Notes under the pieces: generated by a model | The model's database searches: none | Told to the model about the DNA's origin: nothing | Seen by the model: the letters and a program-made list of their open reading frames with translations, nothing else | Origin: JBHEMT01 sp046262435 | GTDB taxonomy: Bacteria > Chloroflexota > Dormibacteria > Aeolococcales > Aeolococcaceae | DNA length: 6,655 nucleotides | NCBI GenBank assembly: GCA_046262435.1 | Contig: JBHEMT010000041.1 | Coordinates: 1-6,655, forward strand | Direction: 5' to 3' | In this document: positions 1 to 5,071 of the stretch, piece after piece | Layout: every line of letters starts with the position of its first letter | Numbering within the stretch: position 1 is the first letter of the stretch | Program-made: the position numbers and the translations under genes

Positions 1-98
1 GTCGGGAAGGTGACCAATGACCCCGACCCGACGACGGCGTTGATCGCCCCGGCGGCGAAGCCGGCCGCCGCCAGGGCAAGCACTGCCAGCGGACTCAC
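1..98 (-). CDS. TSUP family (TauE/SafE) membrane transporter, N-terminal fragment
   Basis: Only the first 32 codons are in the window; the gene runs off the left edge. The reading is VSPLAVLALAAAGFAAGAIN followed by AVVGSGSLVTFP. A short hydrophobic first helix leading into A-G-x-x-N-x-V-V-G-S-G-S-L-x-T-F-P is the hallmark of the first TSUP half-repeat. Family members are inner-membrane proteins of about 250-270 residues, linked to export or uptake of sulfite, sulfonates or other small organic anions; the substrate cannot be told from this fragment. The GTG at 98-96 is chosen because it gives the usual very short N-terminus before the first helix. No good ribosome-binding site lies at the usual distance, but the start overlaps the TGA of a tiny upstream ORF (GTGA). 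The gene lies 102 bases downstream of the kinase on the same strand and may be co-transcribed with it. The family call is good; the function is open. Confidence 0.8.
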   Translation of the reverse strand, partial: MSPLAVLALAAAGFAAGAINAVVGSGSLVTFP

Positions 99-149
99 GG
101 GCCGGTGGGGCCCGCGTCGGCTGCACCGAGCACGGCGGTGATCACCTCC
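95..149 (-). promoter_or_regulatory. Strong Shine-Dalgarno match with a 12-codon ORF coupled to the TSUP start
   Basis: In the kinase-TSUP gap the minus strand reads GGAGGTGATC at 149-140, a 10-base match to the complement of the 16S rRNA 3' tail. It is too far (about 45 bases) from the TSUP GTG at 98 to serve it directly. Eleven bases after GGAGG is a GTG (133-131) that opens a frame coding VLGAADAGPTGP. Its TGA (97-95) overlaps the TSUP GTG as GTGA. A GTG at 163-161 is in the same frame. This arrangement could feed ribosomes to the TSUP start by translational coupling. The bases are seen directly; the role is inferred, and the peptide has no recognisable function. Confidence 0.35.
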
Positions 150-200
150 CGCAGGAACTGCACCGCTAGGCCCGGCCCGTGCCGGTGCGCACAGCCGGCG

Positions 201-1151
201 TCATTGGCCGGCGATAACCGGCTCCGAGCCGAAGGCTCGAACGTGACGGGCCGCGAACTCTGCGGCGGTGAAGCTGTGTGCCTGCGTTCCTGCCCGCTCC
301 ACCACGTAGGTGGCCGCCAGAGCGCCCAGGCGCCCGGCAGCCGCAAGACCCCTTTCGTGGACCAGTCCACTGAGCACTCCGGCCAGGTAGGCGTCTCCGG
401 CACCGGTGGGATCCACGACCTCGTCCGGCGCGGCGGCCGGCACCGTCACCGTCTCGCCGCCGTGGCGCAGCTCGCTGCCGGCCGCTCCGTGGGTGGTGGC
501 CACCACCGCACCCGCCGCGGCGAGGTCGGCCGCGCTGCGCCCCGTCCGCTGCCGGATCAGCTCCATCTCGTAGTCGTTGCCGAGCACCAGCCAGGCGGCG
601 TCGAGCCCGGCCAGCAACACGGGGTCGGGCAGAGAGGTCAGCTGTTGCGCGGGGGCGAAGACCAGGCGGCAACCCGCGGCAAGGGACTGCTCGATATGCC
701 GGGCCATGGCGTCGGGGGCATCGGGCGAGACGACGACATGGGATGCGTCAGGGAGCCGGCTCAGGTCAACCTCCGCGGCCCGGCCCATCGCGCCCGGGTA
801 GAAGGCGGTGATCTGGTTGTTGTCGAGGTCGGTGGTGATGAAGGCTGTGGCGGTGCCCAGCCTCTCGTCGTGCAGCAGCGCGCTCACGTCGACGCCGGCG
901 TGCTCCAGGGCGGCGCCGTAGTGGGCGAAGTCGTTCCCCACGGCGGCGCAGAGAACCGGTTGCTCACCAAGCAGAGCGAGGGTGTAGGCGATGTTGGCGC
1001 CGGTGCCGCCCCGGCGACGATCGAGGTGCTGCACCAGGAACGAGACATTGATCAGGTGCGTCTTGCCGGGCAGAATGTGGTCGCCGAAGCGTCCATCGAA
1101 CGCCATGATGGTGTCGAACGCAACCGATCCGGTCACCGCGATCCGAGGCAT
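201..1151 (-). CDS. PfkB-family kinase, actinobacterial adenosine kinase-like
   Basis: This 316-residue protein is the usual length for a ribokinase-fold PfkB kinase, which transfers the ATP gamma-phosphate to a sugar or nucleoside hydroxyl in the cytoplasm. It opens with MPRIAVTGSVAFDTIMAFDG. The N-terminal signature RRRGGTGANIA is at residues 45-55 (di-Gly 48-49). The C-terminal signature DPTGAGDAYLAG is at 247-258, with D253 as the expected catalytic base in the anion-hole motif. The order AVTGS, GRF-x(5)-LPG, SFLV, RRGG, NQI-x-x-FYPGAM, D-P-E/D-A-M, NDYE and GTQ resembles the actinobacterial adenosine kinases (AdoK type) more than fructokinase or 6-phosphofructokinase. Purine salvage is therefore the best guess, but another sugar kinase cannot be excluded. 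The ATG at 1151-1149 is chosen because the family N-terminus starts there; the frame stays open upstream but reads low-complexity sequence that overlaps the divergent gene. It heads a likely minus-strand unit with the TSUP gene. The long plus-strand ORF opposite it is a GC-driven shadow. Confidence 0.93.
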   Translation of the reverse strand: MPRIAVTGSVAFDTIMAFDGRFGDHILPGKTHLINVSFLVQHLDRRRGGTGANIAYTLALLGEQPVLCAAVGNDFAHYGAALEHAGVDVSALLHDERLGTATAFITTDLDNNQITAFYPGAMGRAAEVDLSRLPDASHVVVSPDAPDAMARHIEQSLAAGCRLVFAPAQQLTSLPDPVLLAGLDAAWLVLGNDYEMELIRQRTGRSAADLAAAGAVVATTHGAAGSELRHGGETVTVPAAAPDEVVDPTGAGDAYLAGVLSGLVHERGLAAAGRLGALAATYVVERAGTQAHSFTAAEFAARHVRAFGSEPVIAGQ

Positions 1152-1157
1152 CGGGTG

Positions 1158-1163
1158 ATGGTA
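1158..1163 (-). promoter_or_regulatory. Putative -10 box of the kinase, leaderless type
   Basis: The minus strand reads TACCAT (TANNNT pattern), followed by six bases and then the kinase ATG. At this distance transcription would begin at or next to the A of the start codon, giving a leaderless mRNA. No Shine-Dalgarno sequence precedes the ATG, which fits. No convincing -35 box is seen, so the call rests on spacing and the -10 pattern only. Confidence 0.4.
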
Positions 1164-1243
1164 TCGGCCACCGCGCCGCCCCTGCGCGCTGCCACCGCCC
1201 TCCCTCGCTGACATCACACGCTCAGCGCAGGGCCGCCGGTCGA

Positions 1244-1249
1244 TAGGAT
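1244..1249 (+). promoter_or_regulatory. Putative -10 box of the flavoprotein gene, leaderless type
   Basis: TAGGAT fits the TANNNT -10 pattern and ends seven bases before the ATG at 1257. An in-frame TGA at 1209-1211 and the absence of another start between it and 1257 fix the gene start. No ribosome-binding site is present. A transcript starting at the A of the ATG is therefore likely. The -35 region (about 1220-1226, GCTCAGC) does not match a consensus. The 105-base gap 1152-1256 also holds the divergent kinase promoter; no TGGTNNNACCA operator like the one at 4972 was found in it. Confidence 0.45.
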
Positions 1250-1256
1250 TGAGCGA

Positions 1257-4199
1257 ATGGGCGTCACCGCGGCGGAAGCGCGCCGGTCGCAGAGTTCGCG
1301 CCTGCCGTTCCCCGAGGCTGAGGTGGAGGAGCTCGCCGCGGCGCTGCGCGGTGAGCTCAAGGGCGCCGTGCGCCACGACGCGTACACGCGCGAGCTGTTC
1401 GCCCGTGACGCGAGCATGTACCGGATCGAGCCGCTCGTTGTGGTGTTTCCGCGCGACGCCGACGACGTCGCGGCTGCCGTTGCGGTTGCGGCGCGTCACG
1501 GCGCCCCCGTCCTGCCCCGCGGAGCCGGCACCAGCCTGGCCGGCCAGACGGTGGGCCGCGCCGTTGTTGTCGACACCTCGCGTCACATGCGAGAGATCAG
1601 CGAGCTCGATCCGGTGGGGAGAACGGCGCGAGTCCAGCCGGGGGTTGTGCAGGACGACCTCAACCGAGCCGCCGCACCACACGGACTAATGTTCGGCCCG
1701 GATACGTCGACCAGCAACCGGGCAACCCTCGGCGGCATGATCGGGAACAACTCGGCGGGAAGTGGGTCGGTGGTCCACGGCATGACCATCGATCACGTCC
1801 GCGAGCTCGAGGTGGTGCTCAGCGACTCCAGCCGCGCCCGCTTCGCTCCGGTGAGCGCCGATGACGCGGCTCAGCGTGGCCGGGGCCACTCGCTCGAGGC
1901 GCGGTTGTACCGCGAGCTACCGGTGCTGGTCACCGATCATCGCGAGGCAATCGACGCTGGCTTCCCCAAGTACTGGCGGCGCGCGGGTGGATACCGGCTG
2001 GACCGGCTGGCAATGAGCGACACCCTCGACCTGGCCCGGTTCGTGGTCGGCTCCGAGGGCACCCTGTGCACCATCACCGAGGCGCTGGTCGACCTGGTGC
2101 CCCTGCCCCGGCACCGCGCGATTGCGGTGGGCCACTTCGTGTCGGTGCCGGCCGCAATCGCCGCCACCGAGGACGCGCTCAGCTGCGCGCCGGCGGCGGT
2201 GGAACTGATGGACCGCACCATCCTTGACCTCTCCCGGCAGCGGCTGGAGTACGCCCGGCTGGGCTCAATCCTCAGTGGGGAGCCGGAGGCTTTGCTCTTC
2301 GTCACCTGCACCGGTGACAGCGCAGCCGAGGCCGCCGCAGGAGTCGAGCGTGTCGCCGCCCTGTGGCAGCGACACGGACACGGGTTCCACACACTGCGGG
2401 CCACCGCGGCAGCCGACCAGGCGGCGCTCCTCAAGGTGCGCAGCGCGGGACTGGGGCTGCTCATGGCGGCCAGCGTCGGCAGCCGCCGCCCGCTGGCGTT
2501 CATCGAGGACACCGCGGTTCCGCCCGCGGTGCTCGCCGAGTACACGGAACGGGTTGCCGCCATCCTGCGACGGCGTGGCCTGACCGCGGGCTTCTACGGC
2601 CACTCGTCGGTCGGGTGCCTGCACATCAGGCCGTTCGTCGACCTGAGCGACCCGGCTGAGGTGCACACCATGCGCGCCGTTGCCGAGGAGGTGCGCGATC
2701 TGGTCCTCGAGTACGGAGGCGCCAACTCCAGCGAGCACGGCGACGGCCTCGCGCGCAGCGAGTTCAACCGGCGCATCTTCGGGGACGAGCTCTACGAGGC
2801 GATGCGTTCGGTCAAGCGCATTTTCGATCCCGACAACCGGATGAACCCGGGGAAAATCGTCGACGCCCCGGCGATGACCGACCACCTGCGCGATGCCCTG
2901 CTGCCGGCGGCCCCGCCGCTGCGCACCACCCTGTCCTTCGCCGCCACCGGGGGGATGCGCGGGGCGGCCGACCGATGCATGAACATTGGCATCTGCCGCA
3001 AGGGCTCGACCGGGGTGATGTGCCCCTCGTACATGGCCACGCGCGAGGAGGAGCACTCCACCCGCGGCCGGGCCAACGCGCTGGTCGCCGCGCTCTCCCA
3101 GCCGGATCCCCACGCCGCGCTCGGCGACGCCCGCCTACACGAGGTGCTCGACCTCTGCCTCGAGTGCAAGGCGTGCAAGAGCGAGTGCCCGCTCGGCGTC
3201 GACATGGCCTCGCTCAAGAGCGAGTTTCTGGCGCACCACCAGGCCCAGCACGGGGTGCCGCTGCGCAGCCGGCTCTTCGCCGGAGTCAGGCGGCTGAACC
3301 GGGTGGGTTCGGCCCTGGCGCCGGTCTCCAACCTGCTCACCGAGCTTCCCGGCGCCCGTCGCCTTCTCCAGGCCGCGATCGGCATCAGCCGGCACCGTCC
3401 TCTGCCACGGTTCGAACGTCAGACCCTGCTGCGCTGGTTCGCACGGCGCCGCACCCCGGTCCCGGGAGGCAGAGGTGAGGTGGTGTTCCTCGCCGACTCG
3501 TTCACCACCTTCACCGAGCCGGGTGTGGGACGCGCCGCCATCGAGCTACTCGAGCTGGCCGGCCACCGGGTGACCCTGCTGGGCGGCGGGTGCTGCGGGC
3601 GCGCGGCGATCTCCAAGGGGCTGCTCGACGATGCGCGCCGGAGTGCCGCGGCGATGACCGAGCTGCTCCACCCCTACGCGGTGCGGGGCATTCCCATCGT
3701 GGGCGTCGAGCCGTCCTGCATCCTCACCCTCACCGAGGAACACCTCACCCTCCAGGCGGACAACCCGCTGGCTGCGGTGGTCGCCGGCCAGGTGCGACTC
3801 GTGGAGGATCTGCTTGCCGACGCGGTCGAGGACGGGGCCCTGCAACTGGCACCGCCCCCCGCGGAGCCGCGCCGCATCCTCTTCCACGGCCACTGTCATC
3901 AGAAGGCGCTGGTGGGGACGGCCCCGTCGATGCGGCTGCTCGGGTTGATCCCCGGCGCGAGCGCGATCGAGCTGGATGCCGGCTGCTGCGGCATGGCCGG
4001 CTCCTTCGGCTTCGAGGTCGAGCACTACCAGCTGAGCATGCAGGTCGGCGCCCTTCGCCTCTTTCCCGCGGTGAATGCTGAGCCGATGAGCACCGTGGTG
4101 GCGGCCACCGGCGTGTCCTGCCGCCAGCAGATCGGTCACGGCACCGGCAGGGCGGCCCGCCACCCCGTGGAGCTGCTCCGCGAGGCAGTCCTGACCTAG
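1257..4199 (+). CDS. FAD-binding / Fe-S / CCG-domain fusion dehydrogenase (D-lactate or D-2-hydroxyglutarate type)
   Basis: This 980-residue membrane-associated or cytoplasmic oxidoreductase is of the YdiJ / Dld-like class, which oxidises D-2-hydroxy acids to 2-oxo acids. The FAD-binding PCMH module spans about residues 55-285, with RGAGTSLAGQ at 88-97, an N-N-S-A-G motif at 164-168 and GSEGTL at 265-270. The FAD-oxidase C-terminal module runs to about 540; H449, H456 and E493 fit the metal site and H494 the active-site His known from D-2-hydroxyglutarate dehydrogenases. The ferredoxin module has C574-x5-C580-x8-C589-P and the classic C634-x2-C637-x2-C640-x3-C644-P. The CCG module contains C779-C780-G, C821, C880-H881, C910-C911-G and C955. 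One chain thus carries what GlcD and GlcF, or Dld and LldE-type subunits, carry separately. Length is normal for the class, and no frameshift or lost key residue is seen. Electrons probably go to the quinone pool. The neighbouring FCD regulator supports a 2-hydroxyacid substrate, but lactate, glycolate and 2-hydroxyglutarate cannot be told apart here. Confidence 0.93.
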   Translation: MGVTAAEARRSQSSRLPFPEAEVEELAAALRGELKGAVRHDAYTRELFARDASMYRIEPLVVVFPRDADDVAAAVAVAARHGAPVLPRGAGTSLAGQTVGRAVVVDTSRHMREISELDPVGRTARVQPGVVQDDLNRAAAPHGLMFGPDTSTSNRATLGGMIGNNSAGSGSVVHGMTIDHVRELEVVLSDSSRARFAPVSADDAAQRGRGHSLEARLYRELPVLVTDHREAIDAGFPKYWRRAGGYRLDRLAMSDTLDLARFVVGSEGTLCTITEALVDLVPLPRHRAIAVGHFVSVPAAIAATEDALSCAPAAVELMDRTILDLSRQRLEYARLGSILSGEPEALLFVTCTGDSAAEAAAGVERVAALWQRHGHGFHTLRATAAADQAALLKVRSAGLGLLMAASVGSRRPLAFIEDTAVPPAVLAEYTERVAAILRRRGLTAGFYGHSSVGCLHIRPFVDLSDPAEVHTMRAVAEEVRDLVLEYGGANSSEHGDGLARSEFNRRIFGDELYEAMRSVKRIFDPDNRMNPGKIVDAPAMTDHLRDALLPAAPPLRTTLSFAATGGMRGAADRCMNIGICRKGSTGVMCPSYMATREEEHSTRGRANALVAALSQPDPHAALGDARLHEVLDLCLECKACKSECPLGVDMASLKSEFLAHHQAQHGVPLRSRLFAGVRRLNRVGSALAPVSNLLTELPGARRLLQAAIGISRHRPLPRFERQTLLRWFARRRTPVPGGRGEVVFLADSFTTFTEPGVGRAAIELLELAGHRVTLLGGGCCGRAAISKGLLDDARRSAAAMTELLHPYAVRGIPIVGVEPSCILTLTEEHLTLQADNPLAAVVAGQVRLVEDLLADAVEDGALQLAPPPAEPRRILFHGHCHQKALVGTAPSMRLLGLIPGASAIELDAGCCGMAGSFGFEVEHYQLSMQVGALRLFPAVNAEPMSTVVAATGVSCRQQIGHGTGRAARHPVELLREAVLT
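4196..4199. other. Shared CTAG palindrome: overlapping stop codons of convergent genes
   Basis: CTAG gives TAG (4197-4199) to the flavoprotein on the plus strand and TAG (4198-4196) to the regulator on the minus strand. The two coding regions thus overlap by four bases. There is no room for a conventional intergenic terminator, so any termination signal must lie inside the opposing genes. Confidence 0.9.
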
Positions 4200-4933
4200 G
4201 CCTCGGGCGCGGGAGCCGCCTGCCCTTGACCCGGTTGCCAGCGCAGCAGGGCCACATCGGCCACCTCGCGAAGGTGCAGCCGCATCGCCTCGGCCGCCGC
4301 CGCCGGACGCTGCGCCTCCACCTCCTCGAGAACCCGCCGGTGGGCCTCCAGCGAGTGCGTGGGGCGAGCCGGTTCGGACAGCGACTCCAGCCGGCTTTCC
4401 GTGATCGCCTCCGCCATCCCCCCGATCACGTGTTCGAGGATCTTGTTCTTGGCGGCCTGATGTACCGCGCGGTGGAAGGCGGCGTCGCCCTCGACGCCCA
4501 GCCCCCCGGCGGAGATCTCGCCGGCCATCCGGTGCAACCCCGCCCGCATCGCCGTCAGGTCGGCCTCGGTCCGTCGCTGGGCGGCGAGCTCGGCGAGGCG
4601 AACCTCGAGGAGCTCGCGGGCCTCGAGCACCTCGGGTAGCCGGCTGCGTCGCTCCAGCAGCTTGTGCAACGCCTCACCGAACTCGGCGCTGCGGCGCAGG
4701 AAGATGCCCTCCCCGTGGCGAACCTCGATGAAGCCCTGGGCCTCGAGCACAGCCAGCGCCTGACGGATCGACGCCCGGCTCACCCCGAGCCGGCTGGCCA
4801 GTTCTCGCTCCGGTGGGAAGCGTTCCCCGGGCGCCAGTTCGCTGCGCACCACGTACTCGGCGAGGCGGTCGACGAGCTCCTCGTACAGCCGGCTGCGACC
4901 CAGCGGGCGAAGCGGCGAGAGGTCCTCAGCCAT
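4196..4933 (-). CDS. FadR/LldR-type GntR family transcriptional regulator (FCD ligand domain)
   Basis: This 245-residue DNA-binding regulator has the typical size for the FCD branch of the GntR family. The winged helix-turn-helix spans residues about 10-80, with ERELASRLGVSRASIRQAL at 42-60 and the wing V-R-H-G-E-G at 71-76. R43, R53, R57, H73 and G74 align with the operator-contacting residues R35, R45, R49, H65 and G66 of E. coli FadR at a constant offset of eight. The all-helical FCD domain covers about 95-230 and keeps a complete metal-ligand set: D150 and H154 in G-D-A-A-F-H, H198 and H220. Metal-binding FCD proteins usually sense small carboxylates such as lactate, glycolate, pyruvate or sugar acids and mostly act as repressors released by ligand. 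The gene converges on the flavoprotein and diverges from the ABC importer; a matching operator lies in its own promoter region. It therefore probably controls itself and the importer. The ATG at 4933-4931 gives the usual short tail before the first helix. Confidence 0.93.
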   Translation of the reverse strand: MAEDLSPLRPLGRSRLYEELVDRLAEYVVRSELAPGERFPPERELASRLGVSRASIRQALAVLEAQGFIEVRHGEGIFLRRSAEFGEALHKLLERRSRLPEVLEARELLEVRLAELAAQRRTEADLTAMRAGLHRMAGEISAGGLGVEGDAAFHRAVHQAAKNKILEHVIGGMAEAITESRLESLSEPARPTHSLEAHRRVLEEVEAQRPAAAAEAMRLHLREVADVALLRWQPGQGQAAPAPEA

Positions 4934-4941
4934 CGCCCGCG

Positions 4942-4970
4942 ATCATAGCCATCGCTGGACTTATGGTCCA
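4942..4970 (-). promoter_or_regulatory. Promoter of the FCD regulator gene
   Basis: On the minus strand TGGACC (4970-4965, four of six matches to TTGACA) and TATGAT (4947-4942, five of six to TATAAT) are separated by 17 bases. The -10 box ends eight bases before the ATG at 4933, so the mRNA would be leaderless or nearly so. The -35 box lies within the inverted repeat at 4955-4971 and one base from the operator at 4972, which predicts autoregulation. Confidence 0.6.
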
Positions 4971-4971
4971 G
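4955..4971. repeat. Inverted repeat in the regulator promoter, possible second operator
   Basis: CTGGAC (4955-4960) and GTCCAG (4966-4971) form perfect six-base arms around TTATG. The repeat overlaps the minus-strand -35 box and spacer. TGGTC also occurs twice in direct orientation eight bases apart (4964-4968 and 4972-4976). The spacing differs from TGGTNNNACCA, so this may be a weaker or separate site rather than a second copy of the main operator. Confidence 0.45.
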
Positions 4972-4982
4972 TGGTCAGACCA
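4972..4982. promoter_or_regulatory. Operator TGGTCAGACCA for the adjacent GntR-FCD regulator
   Basis: TGGTC-A-GACCA is a perfect palindrome and fits the known FadR/PdhR/LldR-type consensus TGGTNNNACCA (LldR form TNGTNNNACNA). It lies exactly between two divergent promoters, one base from the minus-strand -35 box and directly abutting the plus-strand -35 box at 4983. The adjacent regulator keeps the Arg and His-Gly residues that FadR uses to contact such a site. A dimer bound here should affect both promoters. The sequence match is direct; regulator-operator pairing is a strong inference. Confidence 0.75.
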
Positions 4983-5011
4983 TTGACGCACCAGTCCACT
5001 GTGCGTACACT
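4983..5011 (+). promoter_or_regulatory. Promoter of the ABC importer operon
   Basis: TTGACG (4983-4988, five of six to TTGACA) and TACACT (5006-5011, TANNNT pattern) are separated by exactly 17 bases. Transcription should start near 5018, giving an untranslated leader of about 54 bases before the ATG at 5072. The -35 box abuts the operator. A six-base inverted repeat, CAGTGG (4969-4974) and CCACTG (4996-5001), also flanks it. Confidence 0.6.
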
Positions 5012-5013
5012 CC

Positions 5014-5032
5014 GCGCCACTCGGCGTGGCGC
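5014..5032 (+). repeat. Seven-base-pair hairpin at the start of the importer leader
   Basis: GCGCCAC (5014-5020) pairs perfectly with GTGGCGC (5026-5032) around the loop TCGGC. It would lie at or just inside the 5' end of the importer mRNA, where it could stabilise the transcript, or it could be a DNA-level site. No riboswitch family is recognised in the short leader. Confidence 0.35.
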
Positions 5033-5057
5033 CCCTCGGCGCAGGCGGACAGGGTGT

Positions 5058-5062
5058 GGAGG
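5058..5062 (+). promoter_or_regulatory. Ribosome-binding site that sets the start of the binding protein
   Basis: GGAGG is followed by nine bases and then ATG at 5072. A GTG start at 5054 would add six residues but overlaps this site and has no good ribosome-binding site of its own, so the ATG is preferred. Confidence 0.7.
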
Positions 5063-5071
5063 CGAGGACAG

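Noticed and set aside
105..1211. Long plus-strand open frame (368 codons) opposite the kinase
   Set aside because: It is low-complexity Gly/Arg/Val-rich sequence with no family motif and is antisense to a clear PfkB kinase. Such frames are common in GC-rich DNA.
1152..1256. A second TGGTNNNACCA operator at the flavoprotein promoter
   Set aside because: I searched this gap by eye. TGGTATCGGCCA near 1159 has the wrong spacing and no ACCA arm, so direct control of the enzyme by the regulator is not supported.
1152..1682. N-terminal extension of the kinase frame upstream of 1151
   Set aside because: The added residues resemble no kinase and would overlap the start of the divergent flavoprotein. 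MPRIAVTGS is the normal family N-terminus.
2265..3113. Minus-strand open frames inside the flavoprotein gene
   Set aside because: They are antisense to an unbroken 980-residue protein whose motifs run in order throughout, and they show no domains of their own.
5054..5071. GTG start at 5054 for the binding protein
   Set aside because: It would place the GGAGG ribosome-binding site inside the coding region and adds a charged M-W-R-R-G-Q stretch. The ATG at 5072 has ideal spacing.
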